The notes under the pieces were generated by a model. It made no database searches. It was given only the letters and a program-made list of their open reading frames with translations, and was not told the DNA's origin. The translations under genes were made by a program, and so were the position numbers. A DNA stretch of 26,493 nucleotides from DASSWG01 sp035705295 (lineage in GTDB: Bacteria; Bacteroidota; Bacteroidia; Flavobacteriales; Flavobacteriaceae), in the NCBI GenBank assembly GCA_035705295.1, contig DASSWG010000036.1, positions 1 to 26,493 on the forward strand, given 5' to 3'. Every line of letters begins with the position of its first letter. Position 1 is the stretch's first letter. This document shows positions 16,035 to 22,242 of this stretch, one piece after another.

Positions 16035-16988
16035 ATGTGGAAAGTAGATACAACATATCGCCAAGAAATGCAACCCACCTTTGACAGGTTGTCCGAAAAG
16101 CAGGCGTTGCTGCAAAAAGCAAGGCCACTGCCCAAAATCGCTTTGGAAAAAATCAAAGAAGCGCTTTCCATTGAATGGACCTACAATTCCAATAGTATTG
16201 AAGGAAACACCTTGACCCTGCGCGAAACCCAAATGGTTTTGCAAGAAGGCATTACCGTAAAGGGAAAATCCCTTCGCGAACATTTCGAGGCCAAAAACCA
16301 CGAAAATGCCTTGAACCATCTTTATGAGCTTGTCAATAAAAGGAAACCTATAGAAAGTAGTGTTGTTTTGAAGCTTCACGAATACGTTTTGCGAAGTATC
16401 GAAGATGAATTTGCAGGCCGCTTGCGAACTGGTGGTGTGCGGATTACAGGAGCGAACTTTGTCCCGCCGAATGCCTTGAAAGTCCCTGATTTATTGGATG
16501 AATTGGTTTCTTTTGTCAACGAAAACCCACTGAATTTGAACGATATCGAGCTCGCAACGATTTTCCATCACAAATTTGTTTGGATACATCCTTTTTTTGA
16601 TGGCAATGGCAGAACGGTTCGTTTGGCAATGAACCTTATCTTGATGCGCAAGGGCTTTACGCCCGCGATTATCTTAAGCAATGACCGAAAGAAATATTAT
16701 GATGCTTTGAACCAAGCAAATAAGGGCAATTATTCCAAGATGATGCTTTTGATGGCGCAAGCCTTGGAACGGACTTTAAATATTTATATCAATTCCCTTC
16801 CGGGATACGACACTGGTTATCAGGAAATTTCCAATTTGGTAAAAGAAGAAAATGTGCCCTACGGCCAGGAATATATCAGTCTTTTGGCGCGGCAGGGAAA
16901 AATCGATGCTTATAAAGAGGGTCGAAATTGGCTGACCACCAAAGAAGCTATCGAAGATTATGTAAAAAACCGCCAACGAAAACGCTGA
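16035..16988 (+). CDS. Fic family AMP-transferase with N-terminal inhibitory helix and C-terminal HTH
   Basis: The 317-residue protein carries the Fic core motif HPFFDGNGR (185-193), the flap region RITGANFVPPNAL (136-148), and an N-terminal autoinhibition motif SNSIEGN (52-58), which fits (S/T)xxxE(G/N) of class II Fic proteins, so no separate antitoxin is expected. The last 50 residues (QEYISLLARQGKIDAYKEGRNWLTTKEAIEDYV) look like an excisionase/MerR-like winged helix, suggesting autoregulation. Family members AMPylate themselves or other proteins; the target here is unknown. The start is taken as ATG 16035 (MWKVDTTYRQ) because the TTG at 16026 overlaps the -7 box. The gene is a transcriptionally self-contained insert between the TetR gene and paaE, followed by its own terminator. 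Confidence 0.93.
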   Translation: MWKVDTTYRQEMQPTFDRLSEKQALLQKARPLPKIALEKIKEALSIEWTYNSNSIEGNTLTLRETQMVLQEGITVKGKSLREHFEAKNHENALNHLYELVNKRKPIESSVVLKLHEYVLRSIEDEFAGRLRTGGVRITGANFVPPNALKVPDLLDELVSFVNENPLNLNDIELATIFHHKFVWIHPFFDGNGRTVRLAMNLILMRKGFTPAIILSNDRKKYYDALNQANKGNYSKMMLLMAQALERTLNIYINSLPGYDTGYQEISNLVKEENVPYGQEYISLLARQGKIDAYKEGRNWLTTKEAIEDYVKNRQRKR

Positions 16989-17007
16989 CAGCTGTTGGCG
17001 TTTTTTT
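16980..17007 (+). terminator. Terminator overlapping the fic stop codon
   Basis: AACGC...GCGTT with extra G-T, A-T and C-G pairs forms a nine-pair stem (16981-17002) followed by seven T residues. The stop TGA (16986-16988) lies inside the stem. Confidence 0.8.
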
Positions 17008-17071
17008 GTAATTAAGCAGAGACTTTCTTTTCTTTTATTTGAACCAGATTCATTACTTTTATTTCGATTGT

Positions 17072-17102
17072 TTGCAAAATAGACTAACAATTGTTAGTTT
17101 TG
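17072..17102 (+). promoter_or_regulatory. paa operon promoter with perfect palindromic operator
   Basis: TTG (17072-17074), a 20-bp gap and TAGTTTTG (17095-17102) make a consensus promoter. The perfect 16-bp palindrome ACTAACAATTGTTAGT (17083-17098) fills the spacer and overlaps the -7 box, the typical place for a repressor. It has the symmetric form of TetR-family operators and lies 35 bases before the paaE start. Confidence 0.8.
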
Positions 17103-17132
17103 TGCCTAAACGGAATTAATATAAAAATATTC

Positions 17133-18206
17133 ATGGCCCAATTCCACAAACTGAGAATCAAGGACATCTATAAAGAAACGGCGGATTGTTCGGTGATCGA
17201 TTTTGAAATTCCCGAAGAATTGAAAAAAGAATTTAGATTCCGCCAAGGGCAACATTTGACTTTGAAAACCGTCATTGATGGCGAAGATGTTCGTCGTTCA
17301 TATTCGTTGTGCACCGGCCCCACGGAGAATAGTTGGAAAGTGGCGGTGAAACAAATTTTCGAGGGGAAACTCTCCACGTTCGTGAATAGTGTTTTGAAAA
17401 AAGACGATTTTCTTGAGGTAATGGCTCCGGTTGGAGAATTTGGTGTGGAAATTGAGGCCAACAAGGAGAAAGATTATGTTGCTTTTGTGGCCGGAAGCGG
17501 AATTACGCCGGTGCTTTCGATGATCAAGGCGCATCTTGCCTTGGAGCCCAAAAGCAAGTTTCGCTTGTTTTATTTGAACAAAACCGCAAAATCCATTATT
17601 TTTAAAGAAGAAATCGAAGCGCTCCGCAATATGTATCTGGGTCGTTTTGAAGTGTTTTATTTTTTGGATGGCGAACATCGGAATATCGAATTGTTAAATG
17701 GACGTTTCACTCCGGAAAAACTAAAAGAACTGGACGAAAAAATTGTGGATTTCTCCGAGATCGACGAATGTTTTATTTGCGGACCGGAGCCGATGATTTT
17801 TTTGATTCGCGACGAATTGATGAAATTGGGACTTTCCAAAGAACATATTCATTATGAATTGTTTGTGAGCGGCCTTTCGGAAGAAGCCAAACAACGCGCG
17901 GCAAAAGCCTTGGAAAACCGAGCGAAAGGAACGGAAATCACGTTGATGGACGGCGGAAAAGAGTTCCATTTTACCATGGCCGACGAGTATGACAATATTT
18001 TGGACGCCGCGCTCGCTGCCGGTGCCGATTTGCCTTTCGCCTGCAAAGGTGGGGTTTGCAGTACATGCAAATGTAAATTGTTGGAAGGCGATGTGGAAAT
18101 GAAAGTAAACTACGCCTTGGAAGACGATGAGGTCGCGAACAATTTTATTTTGAGCTGCCAAGCGGTGCCGACCAGCTCGAAAGTGACGGTGGATTATGAT
18201 GTGTAA
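17133..18206 (+). CDS. paaE: Phenylacetyl-CoA epoxidase reductase subunit PaaE
   Basis: PaaE passes electrons from NADPH to the PaaA di-iron centre. The 357-residue protein has a ferredoxin-reductase FAD domain (HLTLKTVIDGEDVRRSYSLCT, R54-S58), an NAD(P) domain (VAGSGITPVLSMI, 119-131; CFICGPEPMI, 213-222) and a C-terminal plant-type [2Fe-2S] domain with C304, C309, C312 and C342. Start ATG 17133 (MAQFHKLRIK) is chosen over an earlier TTG that would overlap the operator. It is the first gene of the paa operon, directly under the palindromic promoter. The gap to paaA holds repeats and a lipoprotein gene. Confidence 0.95.
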   Translation: MAQFHKLRIKDIYKETADCSVIDFEIPEELKKEFRFRQGQHLTLKTVIDGEDVRRSYSLCTGPTENSWKVAVKQIFEGKLSTFVNSVLKKDDFLEVMAPVGEFGVEIEANKEKDYVAFVAGSGITPVLSMIKAHLALEPKSKFRLFYLNKTAKSIIFKEEIEALRNMYLGRFEVFYFLDGEHRNIELLNGRFTPEKLKELDEKIVDFSEIDECFICGPEPMIFLIRDELMKLGLSKEHIHYELFVSGLSEEAKQRAAKALENRAKGTEITLMDGGKEFHFTMADEYDNILDAALAAGADLPFACKGGVCSTCKCKLLEGDVEMKVNYALEDDEVANNFILSCQAVPTSSKVTVDYDV

Positions 18207-18207
18207 A

Positions 18208-18246
18208 ATTAACGATTGAAGATTAACGATTTTTGATTTAAGATTT
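18208..18246. repeat. Solo copy of the ATTAACGATTGA repeat
   Basis: This stretch starts one base after the paaE stop and reads ATTAACGATTGAAGATTAACG, then ATTTTTGATTTAAGATTT. It is a variant of the inverted repeats that bound the four-helix protein gene at 20938-21342 (same 12-base start and same ATTTTTGATTT core). No matching inverted partner is found before paaA, so it is a solo end. Confidence 0.8.
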
Positions 18247-18247
18247 C

Positions 18248-18291
18248 CTCTCTGCGGCCTTTGCGCAAAACTTTGTGCTCTCTGCGGTTAA
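18248..18291. repeat. CTCTCTGCGG intergenic repeat
   Basis: CTCTCTGCGG occurs at 18248-18257 and 18278-18287 around a TTTGCGCAAAACTTTGTG segment. From general familiarity, strings of this type recur between genes in flavobacterial genomes; that cannot be tested here. It shares the TTTGCG theme with 20041-20062. Confidence 0.5.
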
Positions 18292-18341
18292 AACAAAGTG
18301 TGAAAAAATAGAAATGATTTGCTGGAAAAATTTAAACTGCA

Positions 18342-18683
18342 ATGAGTTATAAATATTTTTGGTTTGGTAAAAAATGGGTGCGTGTTTATTTATTGTTTGT
18401 CTTTTTATTAAGTTGCAAGGCTCAAAAAGTAGAAAATTGTCCCGATACCGATAAATATTTAAAATTTGACTCATTTTCAGAGATGGTTAAATATACCGAA
18501 AATGAAAAAAACAAAATAGGTGTTGTTGTGTTGAATGGCATAATTGTCACAAAGGACTCTATCAATATCCTATTAAAAAAATGGAAGAACTATAAAATTA
18601 TATCAGTTGAAGATATTAAAGGTCCAAGCGGAGAGGGTAATCTAATGACCGTAATTGCTATAGAAGCTTGTTACAAAAAATAA
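18342..18683 (+). CDS. Small predicted lipoprotein inside the paa operon
   Basis: The 113-residue protein has a signal sequence with n-region GKKWVR, hydrophobic core VYLLFVFLLSC and lipobox Cys at residue 25. The mature part is short, with KVENCPDTDKYLKFDSFSEMVKYTENEKNKIGVVVLNG and a C-terminal GEGNLMTVIAIEACYKK. I do not recognise a family. The gene is visibly richer in A/T, with many ATA and TTA codons, than paaE and paaA on either side. It is placed directly after two repeat units and ends six bases before paaA. It appears to be an accessory insertion rather than a phenylacetate gene. Confidence 0.65.
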   Translation: MSYKYFWFGKKWVRVYLLFVFLLSCKAQKVENCPDTDKYLKFDSFSEMVKYTENEKNKIGVVVLNGIIVTKDSINILLKKWKNYKIISVEDIKGPSGEGNLMTVIAIEACYKK

Positions 18684-18689
18684 GAAATT

Positions 18690-19628
18690 ATGAGCAACGA
18701 AGAAAAAATAAACGAGGAATTTGAGCAGAAAATCGCTCGCGACGAGAAGATTGAGCCCAAGGATTGGATGCCCGAAAAATATCGGAAAACCCATATTCGG
18801 CAGATGTCGCAGCATGCACATTCCGAAATTATAGGAATGTTGCCGGAAGGAAACTGGATCACGCGCGCACCTTCTTTACGAAGAAAAGTTGCGCTTTTGG
18901 CCAAAGTGCAAGATGAAGCCGGACACGGATTGTATTTGTACAGTGCGACGGAAACCTTGGGAATTTCCCGTGAAGAACTCTACGAGCAATTGCACACGGG
19001 AAAAGCAAAATATTCGAGTATTTTCAATTATCCAACAATTACTTGGGCAGATATTGGAGCAATTGGCTGGTTGGTGGACGGCGCGGCGATCATCAATCAA
19101 GTGCCACTTTGCAACACTTCTTTTGGTCCATATGCGCGGGCAATGGTGCGGGTTTGCAAGGAAGAAAGTTTTCATCAGCGCCAAGGCTATGAAATTATGT
19201 TGACGCTTTGTCGGGGAACCGAAGCACAAAAAGCAATGGCACAAGATGCGCTGAACCGTTGGTGGTGGCCGGCTTTGATGATGTTGGGCCCTACGGACGA
19301 GGCTTCCACGCACACGGAACAATCGATGAAATGGAAACTCAAACGCAAAACCAACGACGAATTACGCCAACAATTCATCGACCAAACTGTGCCACAAGCT
19401 GATATTTTGGGAATAAAAGTCCCCGACCCGGATTTGAAATGGAACAAGGAAACCGGTCATTACGATTTTGGGGAAATCGATTGGGATGAATTTTGGCAAG
19501 TGGTCAAAGGCCACGGCCCCTGCAACAAAGAACGAATGAAAGCGCGCGTGGACGCATGGGAAGAAGGAGAATGGGTGCGCGATGCGGCGATGGCTTACGC
19601 GGAGAAGAAAGTTGGCAGTGATCAGTAG
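18690..19628 (+). CDS. paaA: Phenylacetyl-CoA epoxidase catalytic subunit PaaA
   Basis: PaaA (312 residues) is the di-iron oxygenase subunit that epoxidises the ring of phenylacetyl-CoA. The ferritin-like core shows the iron-binding pattern: E46 (HAHSEIIGM), E76-x-x-H79 (QDEAGHG) and E159-x-x-H162 (KEESFHQRQG). The segments WITRAPSLRRKVALLAKVQDEAGHGLYLYSATETLG and RWWWPALMMLGPTD are typical of PaaA. It forms the complex with PaaB, PaaC and PaaE. The last five codons (VGSDQ) and the TAG stop are read from the GTTGGCAGT repeat that starts at 19611, so the native C-terminus was probably different. Confidence 0.97.
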   Translation: MSNEEKINEEFEQKIARDEKIEPKDWMPEKYRKTHIRQMSQHAHSEIIGMLPEGNWITRAPSLRRKVALLAKVQDEAGHGLYLYSATETLGISREELYEQLHTGKAKYSSIFNYPTITWADIGAIGWLVDGAAIINQVPLCNTSFGPYARAMVRVCKEESFHQRQGYEIMLTLCRGTEAQKAMAQDALNRWWWPALMMLGPTDEASTHTEQSMKWKLKRKTNDELRQQFIDQTVPQADILGIKVPDPDLKWNKETGHYDFGEIDWDEFWQVVKGHGPCNKERMKARVDAWEEGEWVRDAAMAYAEKKVGSDQ

Positions 19629-19639
19629 CAGTTGGCAGT
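19611..19639. repeat. GTTGGCAGT interspersed repeat at the paaA 3' end
   Basis: This is a second copy of the repeat at 724-752, identical at 27 of 29 positions. It overlaps the final codons and stop of paaA and ends 22 bases before the paaB ATG. No inverted partner is present here. Confidence 0.8.
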
Positions 19640-19661
19640 AAAAATTAAAACAAAACACACA

Positions 19662-19946
19662 ATGAAAAAAAACTGGCCCCTTTGGGAAATATTCGTACGA
19701 AGCAAAAACGGTTTGGAGCACCGGCATTTTGGAAGTTTGCACGCCGCCGATGCGGAAATGGCGTTGGAAAACGCCCGCGATGTTTATACGCGGCGAAGTG
19801 AAGGCGTAAGCATTTGGGTGGTGGAAAGCAAAAACATCACCGCTTCCAACCCAAAAGAAAGCGGCGAATTGTTTGAACCTGCCGCTGACAAAGTATACCG
19901 TCATCCGACCTTTTATGATTTGCCGGACGAGGTGAAGCATATGTGA
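19662..19946 (+). CDS. paaB: Phenylacetyl-CoA epoxidase subunit PaaB
   Basis: The 94-residue PaaB bridges PaaAC heterodimers in the epoxidase. It shows the family blocks WPLWEIFVRSKNGLEHRHFGSLHA, DAEMALENARDVYTRRSEGVSIWVV and an acidic/aromatic C-terminus ending YRHPTFYDLPDEVKHM. ATG 19662 is chosen over the in-frame TTG at 19632 because the latter would begin inside the interspersed repeat. It lies between paaA and paaC in the usual order, but the 179 bases to paaC are filled with three repeat types. Confidence 0.95.
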   Translation: MKKNWPLWEIFVRSKNGLEHRHFGSLHAADAEMALENARDVYTRRSEGVSIWVVESKNITASNPKESGELFEPAADKVYRHPTFYDLPDEVKHM

Positions 19947-19948
19947 AA

Positions 19949-19982
19949 GCCCCACCCCGGCCCTCCCCAAAGGGTAGGGAGG
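19949..19982. repeat. C/G-rich CCCCACCCC..AGGGAGG repeat
   Basis: Directly after the paaB stop, a C-rich run followed by CCCTCCCC-AAA-GGGTAGGGA can fold into a small hairpin with one bulged T. Its base composition is unlike the genes around it. It is the first of three different repeat types in this gap. Confidence 0.55.
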
Positions 19983-20040
19983 AAATTCCCAGCCCGAATT
20001 GTTCAGGAGGAATTATTTGATTAGCAATTTTTATTTTTCT

Positions 20041-20064
20041 TGGCGGCTTTGCGACTTTGCGAGA
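20041..20064. repeat. GCGGCTTTGCGACTTTGCGA repeat
   Basis: The unit CTTTGCGA is repeated in tandem (20047-20054, 20055-20062) after TGGCGG. It resembles the TTTGCG-containing repeat at 18248-18291 and is noncoding. Confidence 0.5.
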
Positions 20065-20098
20065 TTTTTTCCGTACAGAATACACTCAGCCTAAATAG

Positions 20099-20123
20099 CC
20101 CAATAACTCAATAACCCAATAAC
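20099..20123. repeat. Three tandem CAATAAC units before paaC
   Basis: CAATAAC occurs at 20101, 20109 and 20117 with an exact 8-base period, ending two bases before the TTG start of paaC. A repeat at this spot could change copy number by slippage and so alter the leader just upstream of the start codon. Confidence 0.7.
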
Positions 20124-20125
20124 TT

Positions 20126-20881
20126 TTGAAAAACGAAACCTTAATACATTATATAGAAGGAATTGCCGACAACGCCTTGATCCTTGCACAACGCTTGGGC
20201 GAACTCTGTGGTCACGGCCCGACTTTGGAAACCGATATCGCGATGACCAACATTTCTCTGGATTTGTTCGGGCAAACACGGGGTTATTATCAATATGCCG
20301 CCAAACTTTCCGATGACGGCAAAACCGAAGATGATATTGCTTTTTTGCGGAACGAGCGCGAATACATCAATGTTTTGTTGGTGGAGCAACCCAACCGGAA
20401 TTTTGCCTACACGATCGCCCGACAGTTTTTGTACGACCATTTCCATATTTTATTGATGAAGGAACTGCAACACAGCACCGATGAAACCTTGGCCGCCATC
20501 GCAAAAAAAGGCATCAAAGAAGTGAGTTACCATGTTCGTTTTTCTTCCGATTGGGTAAAACGATTGGGCGACGGCACGGAAGAAAGCCATCAAAAAATGC
20601 AGGAAGCGATCGATGATCTATGGCGCTATACCGATGAGCTGTTCCATCAAACGGAAGCTGATAAAACAGCTGTAAAAGAAGGCTATGGCGTGGATGTTTC
20701 CAAATTTAAGGAAATCTATTATGGAAATGTTTCTGAAATTTTAAAAGCAGCAACATTGGTAATCCCGGAACAAAAGTATTTCCAAAAAGGTGGGAAAAAA
20801 GGCGTTCACACCGAACATATGGGTTACATTTTGGCCGATATGCAGTATATGCAGAAAACGTTTCCGGGGATGAAATGGTAG
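20126..20881 (+). CDS. paaC: Phenylacetyl-CoA epoxidase structural subunit PaaC
   Basis: PaaC (251 residues) is the catalytically silent ferritin-like partner that stabilises PaaA and helps bind substrate. Recognisable blocks are YIEGIADNALILAQRLGELCGHGPTLETDIAMTNISLDLFGQTRGYYQYAA, FLRNEREYINVLLVEQPNRNFAYTIARQFLYD, and HTEHMGYILADMQYMQKTFPG at the C-terminus. The start is a TTG (20126-20128), since no ATG or GTG lies in frame before the conserved region. The codon directly abuts a tandem CAATAAC repeat, so the original start may have been altered by repeat insertion. Confidence 0.95.
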   Translation: MKNETLIHYIEGIADNALILAQRLGELCGHGPTLETDIAMTNISLDLFGQTRGYYQYAAKLSDDGKTEDDIAFLRNEREYINVLLVEQPNRNFAYTIARQFLYDHFHILLMKELQHSTDETLAAIAKKGIKEVSYHVRFSSDWVKRLGDGTEESHQKMQEAIDDLWRYTDELFHQTEADKTAVKEGYGVDVSKFKEIYYGNVSEILKAATLVIPEQKYFQKGGKKGVHTEHMGYILADMQYMQKTFPGMKW

Positions 20882-20883
20882 GG

Positions 20884-21343
20884 ATTAACGATTGATGATT
20901 TAAGATTTTTGATTTTACGAATATAAATAATTCAATTATGACTTCAGAAGAACTTGAAAATCGATTAACCCAGTTTGCGATTTCCGCAATTTTATTATGT
21001 AAGAAAAAGGAAGTTTCATTCGCCGCAGAATATCTTTCCAAACAGATGATTCGTTCCGCTACATCAGTGGCCCTCAATTATGGAGAAGCGAGAAGCGCAG
21101 AATCTACCCGCGATTTCCTGCATAAAATGAAAATTTGCCTAAAGGAATTGCGTGAGTGTATGATAAATCTAAAAATTCAAAAAGGAGCCGATTTGATTAA
21201 AGATGTTTTGACATTGGATAAACTCATAAAAGAAAACAATGAATTGATTTCGATTTTCGTGGCAAGTATAAAAACATCAACCAATAAATCGAATTTCAGC
21301 AATAAAATCAAAAATCGTTATTCGTTAATCATCAATCGTTAAT
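20884..21343 (+). mobile_element. Putative IVS-like element: four-helix gene between long inverted repeats
   Basis: The left end (20884-20917) and right end (21303-21343) are inverted copies. Each has the 17-mer ATTAACGATTGATGATT outermost and the 14-mer GATTTTTGATTTTA innermost, separated by 3 bases on the left and 10 on the right. The enclosed 23S-rRNA-IVP-type gene fills the unit, and its C-terminus is encoded by the right repeat. The unit fits between the paaC stop and the paaD start with two and five bases to spare. It has no transposase, and no clear target duplication is seen. Confidence 0.7.
20938..21342 (+). CDS. Four-helix bundle protein of the 23S rRNA intervening-sequence protein family
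   Basis: The 134-residue protein matches the S23/IVP family: LTQFAISAILLCKKKEVSFAAEYLSKQMIRSATSVALNYGEARSAESTRDFLHKMKICLKELRECMINLKI, predicted as four amphipathic helices. Relatives are encoded inside intervening sequences of 23S rRNA genes and resemble the Avd accessory protein of diversity-generating retroelements; their function is poorly known and nucleic-acid binding is the usual guess. The last residues (NKIKNRYSLIINR) and stop are read through the right inverted repeat. No reverse transcriptase is in the window. It sits between paaC and paaD, where it has no evident metabolic reason to be, and the surrounding repeats mark it as an insertion. Confidence 0.88.
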   Translation: MTSEELENRLTQFAISAILLCKKKEVSFAAEYLSKQMIRSATSVALNYGEARSAESTRDFLHKMKICLKELRECMINLKIQKGADLIKDVLTLDKLIKENNELISIFVASIKTSTNKSNFSNKIKNRYSLIINR

Positions 21344-21348
21344 TTATT

Positions 21349-21849
21349 TTGGTCATTGAAAAGCCACATATCAATCCAACCCTAACCCCAATCCTACGAA
21401 ATGTTTCCGACCCGGAAATCCCGGTGTTGAACATTTTAGATTTGGGCGTGGTGCGGTCTGCCGAAATTGAAAATAGAACTGCGAAGGTGAAAATTACCCC
21501 GACCTACAGCGGTTGTCCGGCGATGGATGTGATTGGCGATGATATTGAAATTGCTTTGCGCGAAGCCGGTTACGAACCGGATGTGGAACTCGTACTTTCC
21601 CCCGCCTGGAGTTCCGATTTTATCACCGAAGCCGGAAGAAAAGCCTTGAAAGATTATGGAATTGCGCCACCATTGGAGGCGACTGCGGACAAAGAAGCTT
21701 TGCTAGGCAACAAAAAAATCGTGGAATGCACCAATTGTGGTTCCAACAATACACATTTGGTCAGCCAGTTTGGCTCCACGGCTTGTAAAGCACTTTTTAA
21801 ATGTGACGATTGTGGCGAACCGTTCGATTATTTTAAATGTCTGGTATAA
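21349..21849 (+). CDS. paaD: Phenylacetate epoxidase maturation protein PaaD (DUF59 plus zinc ribbon)
   Basis: PaaD (166 residues) has an N-terminal MIP18/DUF59 domain (VSDPEIPVLNILDLGVVRSAEIE, TYSGCPAMDVIGDDI with the conserved Cys) and a C-terminal zinc ribbon with two Cys pairs (CTNCGSNN and CDDCGEPFDYFKC). It is thought to help assemble metal centres of the Paa complex. The likely start is TTG 21349, five bases after the inverted repeat of the preceding element; no ATG lies in frame before the conserved part. The stop TAA directly borders an ATTCCTGC palindrome. Confidence 0.93.
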   Translation: MVIEKPHINPTLTPILRNVSDPEIPVLNILDLGVVRSAEIENRTAKVKITPTYSGCPAMDVIGDDIEIALREAGYEPDVELVLSPAWSSDFITEAGRKALKDYGIAPPLEATADKEALLGNKKIVECTNCGSNNTHLVSQFGSTACKALFKCDDCGEPFDYFKCLV

Positions 21850-21850
21850 A

Positions 21851-21870
21851 ATTCCTGCGAAGGCAGGAAT
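21851..21870. repeat. ATTCCTGC palindrome left of the GIY-YIG gene
   Basis: ATTCCTGC-GAAG-GCAGGAAT is a perfect 8-bp stem with a four-base loop, one base after the paaD stop. The first 15 bases of its context (21847-21861) recur at 22190-22204, inside the end of the GIY-YIG gene, as a half palindrome. Confidence 0.85.
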
Positions 21871-21891
21871 CTTGTCAACAAATTCTCAATT

Positions 21892-22242
21892 ATGAAACTT
21901 TGGTACGTTTATATTATGACAAACAAGCCCAAGGGAGTTTTATATGCGGGAATGACCGACAACATTGATGCCCGGGTTCAAGAACATAAAACAAAGGTTT
22001 TTAAAAAATCCTTTACCGCAAGATACAATTGCGATAAATTGGTTTATTTGGAAGAATACGACGAAGGTTTTGAAGCATCAAAACGGGAACAGCAAATGAA
22101 GAAGTGGAAACGAGGGTGGAAAATAAAATTGGTTGAAGAGATGAACCCCGAATGGTTTGATTTAAGTTTGAATTGGAACAATGGGGATTTAAAATTCCTG
22201 CGAAAAGATAAATTAATTCAAAATAAAAATAAAATGCGATGA
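21892..22242 (+). CDS. GIY-YIG nuclease family protein within the paa operon
   Basis: A 116-residue protein with a full GIY-YIG domain: WYVYIMTNKPKGVLYAG (Y5, Y7, Y18, G20), R28 and H32 in NIDARVQEHK, the metal-binding E66 in SKREQQMKKWKRGWK, and N85 in EEMNPEW. Family members often end shortly after NPEW; here about 25 extra, Lys/Asn-rich residues follow, partly encoded by the half copy of the flanking repeat at 22190-22204. Its stop overlaps the paaG start (ATGA at 22239-22242), allowing translational coupling. Being flanked on both sides by ATTCCYGC palindromes, it looks like the gene of a small mobile unit. A general DNA-repair role is the alternative. Confidence 0.88.
   Translation: MKLWYVYIMTNKPKGVLYAGMTDNIDARVQEHKTKVFKKSFTARYNCDKLVYLEEYDEGFEASKREQQMKKWKRGWKIKLVEEMNPEWFDLSLNWNNGDLKFLRKDKLIQNKNKMR
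22190..22204 (+). repeat. Half copy of the ATTCCTGC repeat
   Basis: TAAAATTCCTGCGAA is identical to 21847-21861 and lies 343 bases downstream, within the 3' end of the GIY-YIG gene. Its second arm is lost, replaced by A-rich sequence. The two copies bound nearly the whole nuclease gene. Confidence 0.75.

Noticed and set aside
16035..16988. Fic gene considered as the toxin of a two-gene toxin-antitoxin pair
   Set aside because: The inhibitory motif is within the protein itself, and the flanking genes (TetR regulator, paaE) are not FicA-like.
20099..20123. CAATAAC units considered as a CRISPR array
   Set aside because: The units are 7 bases with a one-base spacer and only three copies, a simple tandem repeat; no cas gene is present.
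20884..21343. Diversity-generating retroelement, because the four-helix protein resembles Avd
   Set aside because: No reverse transcriptase, template/variable repeat pair or variable target gene is found in the window.
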